Assembly: GCA_903862955.1 (NCBI GenBank)
Contig: CAIPAH010000004.1
Coordinates: 1-64,000, forward strand
Source of the DNA: an uncultured Opitutia bacterium
GTDB taxonomy: Bacteria > Verrucomicrobiota > Verrucomicrobiia > Opitutales > Opitutaceae
Reading direction: 5' to 3'
Length of the DNA: 64,000 nucleotides
A model generated the notes under the pieces. It was not told the DNA's origin. It worked only from the letters and a program-made list of their open reading frames with translations, and ran no database searches. This document shows positions 25,265 to 33,660 of the stretch, one piece after another (within the stretch, counting starts at the first letter, position 1; the number at the start of each line of letters is the position of its first letter). Position numbers and translations under genes: made by a program.

Positions 25265-26506
25265 ATGTCTCCCGCCGCCTATCTCGACCGCCACGCCACG
25301 GACCTCACGAGCTTGCTGCGCCGGCTCGTCAACGTCCCGACGGTCAACCCGCCCGGCGCCGACTACGACACTGTCACGGCGCTGCTCACGCGGGAACTGC
25401 GGGCCCTCGGCCTGATCACGCGCCGCTACACGCTTTCCTCGGCAGAAATGCGCCGCCACCTGCCGCCCGAACAGCGGGGTTTCCCGCGTTACAACGTCCT
25501 CGGCCAGCTCGCGGTGCGCAGCGCGAAGAAGACGGTTCATTTCAACGCCCACTACGACGTCGTGCCGGTGTCCGGCACCTGGCGGCACGGCAGCCCGTTC
25601 AGCGGGAAGGAAGAGGGCGGCTGGGTCTACGGCCGCGGCACCGCCGACATGAAAGGTTCGCACGCCGCCCTCCTGATGGCCCTGCGCGCCCTGCGCGCGA
25701 CCGGTGTGACGCCAAAGATGAACATCGAGGTGTCCTTCACCGCCGATGAGGAAACCGACTCAGCCCTCGGCACCGGCTGGCTCGTCAAAAACGCCCCCAT
25801 TCGTCCGGATTACGCGATCATCATGGAAGGCGGCGAACGCGGCCGCGTTTGCTGCGGCCACAACGGCGTCGTCTGGTTGGAAGTCACCGTCCACGGCCGC
25901 GCCGCCCACGGCTCCGTGCCGCACATGGGCGTCAACGCCCTGGAAAAGATGTCCGCGCTCGTGCTCCTGCTCGGCGACTACCAGCGCAAGCTCGGCCGCC
26001 GCACCTTCACCACGCCCGAGGGCAAGGTCATGTTTCCCACCATCAACGTCGGTGGCGTGTTCTCCGCTGGCGAGGGCGGCAAGATCAACACCGTGCCGGC
26101 GCTGGCGCGCTTCTCCATCGACCGCCGCGTGATCGCGGTCGAGACCGTCGCCGCCGCCGAGCGCGAAACCCGCGCCTTTCTCGCCGCCGCCGCGCGCAAG
26201 ATCCCCGGCTGCCGCATCACCGTGGCCAAAGTCTCGGACAACCACCCGTGCTACCACGCGCCGAAACACCCCTTCTTTGCCGCAATGGCCCAAAGCGTGA
26301 CCCGCGTGCGGCGGAGCCCGACGGTGTTCAACGTCTCGACCGGGTTCAACGACATGCATTTCTTCTCGCACCACCTGAAAATTCCAACCCTCGGCTACGG
26401 TCCCGGCGGCGCGAACGAGCATGCCATCGACGAGCGCGCGAGCGTGAAGGACCTCGTTGCCACCGCCAAAATCTACGCAGACCTGCTGACGAGTTTCGCC
26501 GGGTAA
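25265..26506 (+). CDS. M20-family metallopeptidase (ArgE/DapE-like)
   Basis: A 413-residue di-zinc amidohydrolase. Metal and catalytic residues appear in order: HFNAHYDVVP, YGRGTADMKGSHA, the TADEETDS segment with the catalytic Glu, the E of MEGGER and the late His in GGANEHAIDE. A dimerisation lid domain occupies about 185-300 (VHGRAAHGSVPHMGVNALEK). Substrates of this family include N-acyl amino acids and N-succinyl diaminopimelate; the present sequence does not fix one. No signal peptide. Confidence 0.9.
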   Translation: MSPAAYLDRHATDLTSLLRRLVNVPTVNPPGADYDTVTALLTRELRALGLITRRYTLSSAEMRRHLPPEQRGFPRYNVLGQLAVRSAKKTVHFNAHYDVVPVSGTWRHGSPFSGKEEGGWVYGRGTADMKGSHAALLMALRALRATGVTPKMNIEVSFTADEETDSALGTGWLVKNAPIRPDYAIIMEGGERGRVCCGHNGVVWLEVTVHGRAAHGSVPHMGVNALEKMSALVLLLGDYQRKLGRRTFTTPEGKVMFPTINVGGVFSAGEGGKINTVPALARFSIDRRVIAVETVAAAERETRAFLAAAARKIPGCRITVAKVSDNHPCYHAPKHPFFAAMAQSVTRVRRSPTVFNVSTGFNDMHFFSHHLKIPTLGYGPGGANEHAIDERASVKDLVATAKIYADLLTSFAG

Positions 26507-26531
26507 CCTGGGTCGGTTAGGGCATCCAATA

Positions 26532-26576
26532 TCAGGCGTAAAGCCTGACCTACGTAGGTCGGGGTTTATCCCCGAT
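26532..26576. repeat. Two hairpins between convergent M20 and marC genes
   Basis: TCAGGC-GTAAA-GCCTGA (26532-26548) is followed by the palindrome CCTACGTAGG and the hairpin TCGGGG-TTTAT-CCCCGA (26559-26575). The second hairpin closely resembles that at 34820-34836. The pair probably forms the transcription barrier between convergent genes. Confidence 0.6.
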
Positions 26577-26621
26577 AAGCATGAATCGATATCGGGAGAT
26601 CCCGCATGATCCCTGACCGCG

Positions 26622-27218
26622 TCAGCGGCCGATACCGCCGGCGAATCCCTGCCGGATCATATTCACCGCGATGGCGGCCAGCAGGAGCGAGACGATCTTG
26701 GAAATCGCGCGCATGCCGGTCGCGCGGATCTTTCGGCCGAGCCAGTCGCTGTAGGCAAACGCCAAGATCACGAACACGAGGTTCACCGCGAGCGCCGCGA
26801 GCGTGATCGCGAGGCCGATCGTCTTCGTCTCCGCCAGCACGAGCAGGGTGGTAATCGACGCCGGTCCCGCGATCAGCGGCATCCCCAGCGGCACCACGCC
26901 GAAGTCCTCCGGCACCGCCTCCGGGATCGCCGCCGACTGGACGAGGTCCTTCGCCGCGATGATGAAAAGGATCAGCCCACCCGCGATCTGGAAGTCATTC
27001 ACGGTGATCCCCAGCGCCGCAAATATCGTCTGCCCGAGCAGGAGAAACAGCAGCGCCACCAGGCCGCCCGTCCATGTCGCCTGCGTGGCGATTTTCTTCC
27101 GCCGCTCGGGCGGCACACCCGTGCCCATCGCGAGGAACACCGCTGCCAGCCCGATCGGGTCGATCGCCACGAACAGCGGGATAAACGCCTTCAGGAATCT
27201 CTGCGCAAGCTCGGCCAT
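26622..27218 (-). CDS. MarC/UPF0056-family membrane protein
   Basis: A 198-residue polytopic protein with about 6 membrane helices. Family hallmarks include FVAIDPIGLAAVFLAM near the N-terminus, FQIAGGLILFIIA and GMPLIAGPASITTLLVL. The ATG at 27218 is chosen because the conserved domain starts right after it. MarC proteins were first linked to multiple antibiotic resistance but their function is not settled. It stands alone between repeats. Confidence 0.9.
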   Translation of the reverse strand: MAELAQRFLKAFIPLFVAIDPIGLAAVFLAMGTGVPPERRKKIATQATWTGGLVALLFLLLGQTIFAALGITVNDFQIAGGLILFIIAAKDLVQSAAIPEAVPEDFGVVPLGMPLIAGPASITTLLVLAETKTIGLAITLAALAVNLVFVILAFAYSDWLGRKIRATGMRAISKIVSLLLAAIAVNMIRQGFAGGIGR

Positions 27219-27286
27219 GCTTCCAATCTCGCCCTGCCGAAGGCCCGGCGCAAGCCCGCGCCGGGGACGATGAAAACTGGCAATCA

Positions 27287-27352
27287 CCCCGCGGATTACG
27301 CGGATGAACGCGGATAAATTCTCACATCCGCTCTGATCCGCGCAATTGGCGG
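27287..27352. repeat. CCGCGGATTAC-type dispersed repeat
   Basis: The region holds CCCCGCGGATTACGCGGATG followed by AACGCGGATAA, then TCCGCTCTGATCCGCGC in the opposite sense. A very similar element in reverse orientation is at 45447-45513. Apart from this the 233-base gap 27219-27451 shows a GC-rich spacer with no gene I can support; the promoter of the following gene must lie in it. Confidence 0.6.
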
Positions 27353-27451
27353 AAGAGGATTAGCCGGTCCGGAACGTGCTCCCAACGCCCGCGCCGGGAC
27401 TTCGCCCTTGTTTTGGCCCGGTGAAGGCGGCAACGTCGCGCCGGTTATTCC

Positions 27452-28822
27452 ATGAAAATTGACGCCACCCTCACTCCGGCCCGGCTGCAGAAAAAGGTCT
27501 CCCGCGTGTTCGAACTCGCGGGGCAGAAAATCCACGCGTTGAACGCCACGTGGGATCCCACGAAGGGCACGCCGGTCTTCACCGTGAAGGGCCAATACAC
27601 GTCCCGGGGCTGGACCGAGTGGACGCAGGGTTTCCAGTTCGGCCTGGCATTCCTGCACTTCGACGCCACCGGGGACGACGCCTCGCTGCAGCTCGGGCGC
27701 GAGAAGACCGTGAAGCTCATGGCCTCGCACGTCTCGCACATCGGCGTGCACGACCACGGCTTCAACAACATCTCCACCTACGGCAATCTCCGCCGCCTCA
27801 TGCTCGAGGGCGCGATCCCGTTCAACCAGGACGAACTCAACTTCACCGAACTCGCCCTCAAGGTCTCCGGCGCCGTCCAGGCCGCGCGCTGGTCCACCAC
27901 GGCCTACGGTCCGGGCTATGTGTATTCGTTCAACGGCCCGCACTCGCTCTTCTCCGACACCATCCGCTCGATGCGCTCGCTCGTCGTCGCGCACCAGCTC
28001 GGCCACGTGCTGATGGGCGAGGGCGACAAGCCCACCAACCTGCTCCTCCGCGCGCTCGAGCACGCCAAGACCACCGCGCGCTTCAACGTGTATTTCGGCG
28101 AGGGCCGCGACATCTACGACGTGCGCGGGCGCGTCGTCCACGAGTCCATTTTCAACCGCAACGACGGCAACTACCGCTGCCCGTCGAGCCAGCAGGGCTT
28201 TTCGCCGTTCACGACCTGGACGCGCGGTGCCGCGTGGGTCATCTGCGGCTATGCCGAGCAGCTGGAATTCCTCGACACCGTGTCGGGCGCGAGCCTCGAC
28301 GCCGCGGGTGGACGCCGCGCTGTGACGGATCTGTTCGTGAAGACCGCGCGGGCCACGAGCGACTACTACATCGACGGCTACGCCGCGAAGGATGGCATCC
28401 CATATTGGGACACCGGCGCGCTGCAGACGCACCGGCTCGGGGATTTCCAGTCCCGCCCCGCCAACCCATTCAACGACTTCGAGCCCGTGGACAGCTCCGC
28501 CGCCGCGATCGCCGCGCAGGGTTTCATTCGTCTCGGCAACTGGCTGGCGACGCACGGGGAAAAAGCCGCGGGCAGAAAATACCTGCAGGCGGGCCTCACC
28601 GTCGCGAACACGCTCTTCGCCGAGCCATATCTTTCCACCGACCCGAAGCACCAAGGCTTGCTGCTGCACAGCGTGTATCACCGCCCGAACGGATGGGACT
28701 ACATCCCGAAGGGCCGCAAAGTGCCGTGTGGCGAGTCGTCCATGTGGGGCGACTACCACGCGATGGAACTCGCGCTGCTCATCGCCCGCATGGCTGAGGG
28801 CCAATACTACACGTTCTTCTGA
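27452..28822 (+). CDS. GH88-like unsaturated glucuronyl hydrolase
   Basis: A 456-residue protein with the alpha/alpha-barrel pattern of family GH88. The segment GVHDHGFNNISTYG carries an Asp at the place of the first catalytic Asp, and FSDTIRSMRSL may carry the second. The substrate-side stretch PYWDTGALQTHRLGDFQSRP and DSSAAAIAAQGFIRL are typical of the family. Such enzymes remove unsaturated uronic acids released by polysaccharide lyases. No signal peptide is visible, so it should act in the cytosol on imported oligosaccharides. It has no clear partner genes nearby. Confidence 0.75.
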   Translation: MKIDATLTPARLQKKVSRVFELAGQKIHALNATWDPTKGTPVFTVKGQYTSRGWTEWTQGFQFGLAFLHFDATGDDASLQLGREKTVKLMASHVSHIGVHDHGFNNISTYGNLRRLMLEGAIPFNQDELNFTELALKVSGAVQAARWSTTAYGPGYVYSFNGPHSLFSDTIRSMRSLVVAHQLGHVLMGEGDKPTNLLLRALEHAKTTARFNVYFGEGRDIYDVRGRVVHESIFNRNDGNYRCPSSQQGFSPFTTWTRGAAWVICGYAEQLEFLDTVSGASLDAAGGRRAVTDLFVKTARATSDYYIDGYAAKDGIPYWDTGALQTHRLGDFQSRPANPFNDFEPVDSSAAAIAAQGFIRLGNWLATHGEKAAGRKYLQAGLTVANTLFAEPYLSTDPKHQGLLLHSVYHRPNGWDYIPKGRKVPCGESSMWGDYHAMELALLIARMAEGQYYTFF

Positions 28823-28877
28823 GAACGTCCGTCGTCGGTGTTCCCTCGAGGGCGGCGCCATGGCGCCGAGTCTCGCC

Positions 28878-29864
28878 TCAGTATTGGGGCACCCACAGTT
28901 GCTGGCGCAGCGTGAGATAGAGATCGGTGTGCTTCATCAGGAAACCCTCATCCAAGAGCCGCTTGGGCATGCAGCGGCGACCCGTGAGGATGAGTTTCGG
29001 GTCCACGTGCATGATGTAACGCGCGCCAAATTTCACGGCCCACTCCGGCACCGGCGGGCTCCACGGCCGGCGCACCGCGCGGCGCAACACCTTCATGAAC
29101 TCGGCGTTGGTCACCGGATTGGCGCCCGTCGCGTTGTAGGCGCCTTCCGCGTCGGGCGTAAGCATCGCCCAGCGCACCATCCCGCAGAAATCGTCAATGT
29201 CGACCCAGCTGATGAACTGCCGGCCGCTGCCCGCCGACCCGCCGAGGAAGGAACGCGCGAGCGTGGCCAGCGGCTTGAGCGCGCCGCCGTCCCGGCCGAT
29301 CACGAAACCGATGCGCAGCGCCACGCGCCGCGGCCCGAGGAAGTCGTGAAACAACGCGTCTTCCCACTGCTCGCACACTTCCACCGAGTAGCCTGTGCCG
29401 TGGGGGGTGCTCTCGTCGCAAACCTGGTCGCCGCTGTCGCCGTAGATCGCGAGCGACGACGCCTGCACCATCACCGGCGGCGGCTCCGAGCACATGCTGC
29501 AGGCTTCAAGCAGGGCGCGTGTGGAGTTGACGCGTGACTCGATAATTTCCCGCCGGTTTTCCGGCGTGTCGAGGCACGCCACGCTGCGGCCGGTCAAGTT
29601 CACCAGGGCGGACGCCCCGTCCAATACCATTCCCCAGTCGTCCACGGTGCGTCCATCCCACACCACCGTGCGGAAGTGGCCGTAGTCGGGCGCCGCGTGG
29701 CGGGACAGAATTACCACGTCGTAGCGCCGCTCCAGCAGGCTGTTGGCCAGCGCCCTGCCCAGGAAACCCGATCCGCCCGCAATCACCACCGGGCCCGGTT
29801 CCTCTTCCAGCCCGTCAATCGGCAGGCGCAGCTTCCTCTTTCGGGTGAATCTCTTGGGGATCAT
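28878..29864 (-). CDS. NAD-dependent epimerase/dehydratase-like SDR (TIGR01777/YfcH type)
   Basis: A 328-residue Rossmann-fold protein. After about 22 charged residues comes the nucleotide loop IAGGSGFLGRAL. WDGRTVDDW and LVNLTGRSVACLDTPENR are typical of the YfcH subgroup, and the C-terminal part contains MPKRLLDEGF. An active-site YxxxK is not obvious; YSVEVCEQWE occupies that place, as in others of the subgroup. Start ATG at 29864 overlaps the stop of the aldo/keto reductase (4 bases). The physiological substrate is unknown. Confidence 0.85.
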   Translation of the reverse strand: MIPKRFTRKRKLRLPIDGLEEEPGPVVIAGGSGFLGRALANSLLERRYDVVILSRHAAPDYGHFRTVVWDGRTVDDWGMVLDGASALVNLTGRSVACLDTPENRREIIESRVNSTRALLEACSMCSEPPPVMVQASSLAIYGDSGDQVCDESTPHGTGYSVEVCEQWEDALFHDFLGPRRVALRIGFVIGRDGGALKPLATLARSFLGGSAGSGRQFISWVDIDDFCGMVRWAMLTPDAEGAYNATGANPVTNAEFMKVLRRAVRRPWSPPVPEWAVKFGARYIMHVDPKLILTGRRCMPKRLLDEGFLMKHTDLYLTLRQQLWVPQY

Positions 29865-30838
29865 TTTAGTGCGGATTCGATGAAGGCGAGGTCGTCCTTG
29901 CCCAGCTCGCGCCCGACGGCGGCGAGGTTGCAGGCCACCTGGCGCTCGTTGCGGAAGCCGGGGATGACGCACGCCATGTTCGGCTGGCAGAGGAGGTAAC
30001 GCTGCGCCACCGCCGCGAGGTCCTCGGTGGTCGCGCCAAAGCGCGCCTTGAGTTGCGCCAGCTTGGGTTGCAGCGCGCGGAGCTTCTCCGTCGTGAACCG
30101 CCCGCTGTTGCGCCGGTGGTCGCCCTCCTCGAAGGCGGGCGGCTTGGCCGGGTCGAACTTGTCCAGGAGCAATCCCTGCGCGAGCGGGCTGAAGGCCACG
30201 AATGACATCCGGTGCTCCGCCAGCAGCCGAGGCACCACGCCGCCGGGCCGGATGAAGTCCCGCGCCAGCGCGTTGGCCCACGACTGCAGCACCATCGGTT
30301 TTACCACCGGCACGGCACGCGTGAAATGCTCCTCGCTGTAGGCGCTCTGGCCTTTCAGGCGGATTTTGCCCTCGGCCACGAGCGCATTGAGCGTGTCCGC
30401 CGCGCCCTGCAGCCATTCGCCTTTTGGTCCGAAATCGCCGTGGTGCAGGTAATACAGGTCAATGTAGTCCCGGCCGAGGTTCTGCAGCGACTGCTCGCAC
30501 TGGTGCCGGATATGCAGAGGCTCGTAGGCCTGCGACGCCGTGCCGGGAAAATGTCCCATCTTGGTGGCGATGACGAAGTCCGTGGACTTGAGCCCGAGGC
30601 GCTTCAGCACCCGCGCCAGCATCAGTTCGGCGCGACCGTTGCCATAGGCGTCGGCATTGTCGAAGTGGTTCACGCCGGCATCCACCGCGCGTTTGATCGC
30701 GGCGGTGATCTCGTCCTCGTTCACATTCGCCCAGCCATTGGCGGTGCCGTTGACCCAGTTGAGCCCGCCCATCGTCCAGCAGCCGAGGCTGATTTCGGAG
30801 ACTTTCACGTCGCTGGAACCCAGGGCGCGGTATTTCAT
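29861..30838 (-). CDS. Aldo/keto reductase
   Basis: A 325-residue TIM-barrel NADPH oxidoreductase. The ATG at 30838 begins the typical MKYRALGSSDVKVSEISLGC. The catalytic set is present: Asp and Tyr in HFDNADAYGNGRAE, Lys in VIATKMG and His in LYYLHHGD. The cofactor site near CVIPGFRNERQV is also seen. It resembles the general stress/YghZ/IolS group. It is the first gene of a two-gene unit with the SDR at 28878. Confidence 0.92.
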   Translation of the reverse strand: MKYRALGSSDVKVSEISLGCWTMGGLNWVNGTANGWANVNEDEITAAIKRAVDAGVNHFDNADAYGNGRAELMLARVLKRLGLKSTDFVIATKMGHFPGTASQAYEPLHIRHQCEQSLQNLGRDYIDLYYLHHGDFGPKGEWLQGAADTLNALVAEGKIRLKGQSAYSEEHFTRAVPVVKPMVLQSWANALARDFIRPGGVVPRLLAEHRMSFVAFSPLAQGLLLDKFDPAKPPAFEEGDHRRNSGRFTTEKLRALQPKLAQLKARFGATTEDLAAVAQRYLLCQPNMACVIPGFRNERQVACNLAAVGRELGKDDLAFIESALK

Positions 30839-31166
30839 GCCCCCAGCAAAGTGTTCCGGCACCCGTAAGCAATCAACCTGCCGTAACTTTTCTCGGCCTC
30901 CCTGTAACGGTGGTGCTTGAGACCCGTCTGCCCGGGAATCACGCGAAGGGACGCGAATCCCAGACTGTCATTTTGAGCGGAGCGAAGAATCCAGTGAGAG
31001 TTCGCCGCGCGCTTCGACGCCAACCAAGTGGATTCTTCACTTCGTTCAGCATGACAATCTCTTGGGGTTTCTGGGCTTCGCGTAATTCGAGCCCATTCGG
31101 ATAATTCGCGGGCCCTCCCCACCGGAAAAAACTGTCATTTCCGCCCGCAACGCCTATCTCCGCGGG
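30839..31166. other. Intergenic region with nested dispersed repeats
   Basis: The 328-base region between divergent genes has no credible gene. It holds an inverted pair at 30966-30994 and 31029-31056 with the core TGTCAT...GCGAAGAATCC, matching in 23 of 28 positions. This core is of the kind seen as an intergenic element in many unrelated bacteria. An outer pair of GCGAA/ATTCGCGGGC words flanks it (30940-30960 and 31075-31110). The promoters of rlmN and the aldo/keto reductase gene must lie at its edges. Confidence 0.6.
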
Positions 31167-32222
31167 GTGCGCACGGCGTCCATCAACCTCTACGATCTCA
31201 CCAAGGAACAGTTGCGCCAGCTGCTGGTGAGCTGGGAGTTGAAACCGGTGCACGTGGCGCTGCTGTGGAACTATCTCTACCTTGGCCTCGCCGGCTCGCT
31301 CGACGCCATGCCCGACCTGCCGCCCAAGCTCCGCGCCAGGCTGGCCGCACACACGCACTTCGGCGTCCTGCCGACGGCCTTCGAGACGGATTCGAGCGAC
31401 GGCTTCACCCGCAAATACCTGCTGGAGCTCGCCGATGGCGAGCGGATCGAGACCGTGCTGATGCGTTTCACGGGGCGCGTGACGGCCTGCATCTCCAGCC
31501 AGGTCGGCTGCGCGATGGGCTGCGTGTTCTGCGCCACCGGCCAGATGGGCTACACCCGCCACCTTACCGCTGGCGAAATCATTGCGCAGGCCGTCCACGT
31601 CGCCCGCGCGTTGCGCACCGCGAAGGAACCACACCGCCTGCGCAACATCGTGCTGATGGGCATGGGCGAACCGCTGCACAACTACGACGCCGTGATGCAC
31701 GCCATCGATATCCTGCGCGACGAGACCGGCCTCGCGCTCGGCGCCGAGCGAATCACGCTCAGCACCGTCGGCGTCGTGCCTGGCATCCTGCGGCTCGCCA
31801 AGGAAAAGCGTCCGCTGCACCTCGCCGTCTCGCTCCACGCCGCCACGCAGGTCGAGCGCGCCGCGCTCGTGCCCGCCGCCAGGAAGTGGCCGCTGGACGA
31901 ACTGATGGCCGCCTGCCGGACCTACAGCGAAACGACCGGCCGGCGGATTTTCTACGAGTGGACGCTGATCGAGGGGAAGAATGACACGGCCGAGCATGCC
32001 CGCGCCGTCGGCCGGCTGCTCCACGGCCTGCCCGCGCAAGTAAACCTCATCCCGCTCAACCCCACCGCCGGCTACGGCGGCGCGCCCACGCGCACGGACG
32101 CCGCCAAGCACTTCCAGCACATCCTTGGTGAGGAGTTCAATATCCCCAGCACCGTCCGCCAGCGCCGCGGCATCGACATCGCCGCCGGCTGCGGCCAATT
32201 GGCTACTGCGGAACGAGCCTGA
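31167..32222 (+). CDS. rlmN: Radical SAM 23S rRNA/tRNA adenine C2-methyltransferase
   Basis: A 351-residue RlmN-family enzyme methylating C2 of adenosine in 23S rRNA (and tRNA in E. coli). It has an N-terminal helical domain, then TACISSQVGCAMGCVFCATG with the C-x3-C-x2-C cluster site, GMGEPL, and STVGVVPGI. The C-terminal Cys in GIDIAAGCGQL is the one that becomes methylated in RlmN. The start is GTG at 31167. Length and motifs are complete. Confidence 0.94.
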   Translation: MRTASINLYDLTKEQLRQLLVSWELKPVHVALLWNYLYLGLAGSLDAMPDLPPKLRARLAAHTHFGVLPTAFETDSSDGFTRKYLLELADGERIETVLMRFTGRVTACISSQVGCAMGCVFCATGQMGYTRHLTAGEIIAQAVHVARALRTAKEPHRLRNIVLMGMGEPLHNYDAVMHAIDILRDETGLALGAERITLSTVGVVPGILRLAKEKRPLHLAVSLHAATQVERAALVPAARKWPLDELMAACRTYSETTGRRIFYEWTLIEGKNDTAEHARAVGRLLHGLPAQVNLIPLNPTAGYGGAPTRTDAAKHFQHILGEEFNIPSTVRQRRGIDIAAGCGQLATAERA

Positions 32223-32243
32223 TTTCCCCAATGCCTTCGCCCC

Positions 32244-32705
32244 ATGAAAACTCCTCCTGCCGCCGGTTCCCTCGCTGAAAGACTCATTGGCACGTGGTCG
32301 TTGCGGTCGCGCGAGGATTACAACGCCGCGGGCGAACGGCGCCCTGAGCCGTCGCTGGGCTCCGATCCCATCGCGTTGCTCTATTTTGATCGCGGCGGGA
32401 ATTTCGCCGCGCAGTTCATGAAACGCGATCGCTCCTTGGTGCCGACGGTCGATGCCGCGAGCGCGTTGCCCAACAACAGCCGGGCCCGCGGCGGCTACGA
32501 CGGCTACTTCGGGACCTACGTAGTGGACGAGGCCACGGGCGTGGTCTCCACGTTGCTTCACGCCGCGCTGTCGCAGGAAAACGTCGGTCAGACCTACCAG
32601 CGCGTCATCCGCGTCGACGGTGACATCCTCACTCTCCGCCTCGAGACCGCGACCGCCACCGGCGAACCCGTCACCCGCACCTTGAAATGGCAGCGGCTGG
32701 GGTGA
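32244..32705 (+). CDS. Lipocalin-like domain protein
   Basis: A 153-residue protein matching the lipocalin-like group that starts LIGTWSLRSREDYNAAGER and continues with GSDPIALLYFDRGGNFAAQFM. The rest is beta-rich with FGTYVVDEATGVVST. No signal peptide is seen. These proteins are small beta-barrels with unknown ligands. It follows rlmN by 21 bases and may share its transcript. A hairpin with a short T run lies just after the stop. Confidence 0.75.
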   Translation: MKTPPAAGSLAERLIGTWSLRSREDYNAAGERRPEPSLGSDPIALLYFDRGGNFAAQFMKRDRSLVPTVDAASALPNNSRARGGYDGYFGTYVVDEATGVVSTLLHAALSQENVGQTYQRVIRVDGDILTLRLETATATGEPVTRTLKWQRLG

Positions 32706-32708
32706 GCG

Positions 32709-32730
32709 ACCCCGAATTTCGACGGGGTTT
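32709..32730 (+). terminator. Possible weak intrinsic terminator
   Basis: ACCCCG (32709-32714) pairs with CGGGGT (32723-32728) around an 8-base loop and is followed by TTT. It begins 3 bases after the lipocalin-like stop codon. The stem is short, so it may be weak. The remaining spacer up to 32859 shows nothing else I can support. Confidence 0.45.
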
Positions 32731-32859
32731 CCACATCGCCAGCTGCCGGCGGGCTTAAATCTCTCGCCTCGTGTTTTTGCGTCGCCTAAAACCACGGCTC
32801 GCCTTGTCCCCGGCGCATCCAGGAAAGCCATCTGCCCCGATGTCACCTCGGTCCTCCCC

Positions 32860-33660
32860 ATGAAAACCAGCCGGCTGCTTTTGCCTCTGCTGTTCATGCT
32901 GGCTGGCTGCGGCATTCCGCTCTCCGAGAAGGCAATCGAGGAAACTCCCGAGGGAGTTTATGTTAAGCAACTGGTCAAATGGAATGCGGCCAGGGATTAT
33001 GCCTCTCTCGAGGCGGCGCTGGTGCCAGCCGCCAAGGGACCAGGCCTGCGGGCCGCGATGGAACAGGCCGCTCAAGCTGTTCCGGTGGAAGCTCCCGCGT
33101 CCATCCGGTTTGTAAGTTGGAATTTTTCGCAGACCACCGGTCAGGACCGCCATGTATATCTGGCGGCCGAATATGAGTATGGGCCGGATCGGTGGCTCTT
33201 GGTCACGGCTAACGTCGTCGGCAAGCCGGGCAGCTTCCAGCTCTGGAACTTCCGGGTTCAGCCCATGAACCAGTCTCTCGAGGAGTTCAATCGATTCACC
33301 CTGGCCGGCAAGAGCTGGCTGCATTTCTTCATGCTGGCAGCCACCGCTCTCGCCCTTGGCACGAGCCTGTATGCCTTGGTGCTATGCGTGCGAACGGCCG
33401 GGCTGCGGCGAAAATGGCTGTGGGTTCTGTTCATTCTCTGTGGTTTCGGCGCCTTTTCGCTGAATTGGACGACGGGCACGCTCAAGTTCGGGCTGCTGCA
33501 ATTCTACGTGCTCAGTGCGGCCTGCCTGCGTTCCGGCTTCGCGGGCCCGTGGATCCTTTCATTCGCGATTCCTGTGGGGGCGATAATTTTCCTCGCGAAG
33601 AGGAAGAAGAAAGCCGCCAACCCCGCGGCTGTGGTGCCGCCGGGTCCCAACGTCTCGTAA
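32860..33660 (+). CDS. Membrane-anchored lipoprotein of unknown function
   Basis: A 266-residue protein I do not recognise. The N-terminus is a lipoprotein signal with lipobox LAGC (Cys17). Residues 18-150 form a soluble domain with Trp/Tyr-rich strands. About 3 hydrophobic helices follow (roughly 153-177, 183-205, 212-247) and the end is basic (KRKKK). Base composition is a little lower in GC than its neighbours (for example many AT-ending codons near the start), which could mean more recent acquisition. Its stop touches the stop of the convergent DAHP synthase gene. Confidence 0.7.
   Translation: MKTSRLLLPLLFMLAGCGIPLSEKAIEETPEGVYVKQLVKWNAARDYASLEAALVPAAKGPGLRAAMEQAAQAVPVEAPASIRFVSWNFSQTTGQDRHVYLAAEYEYGPDRWLLVTANVVGKPGSFQLWNFRVQPMNQSLEEFNRFTLAGKSWLHFFMLAATALALGTSLYALVLCVRTAGLRRKWLWVLFILCGFGAFSLNWTTGTLKFGLLQFYVLSAACLRSGFAGPWILSFAIPVGAIIFLAKRKKKAANPAAVVPPGPNVS

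Noticed and set aside
30939-32915. A 658-codon minus-strand frame
   Set aside because: Antisense to rlmN and the lipocalin-like gene, both with good family signatures; no motif of its own.
32860-33660. Mobile element cargo because of slightly lower GC
   Set aside because: No integrase, terminal repeats or target duplication is seen; the difference is small.
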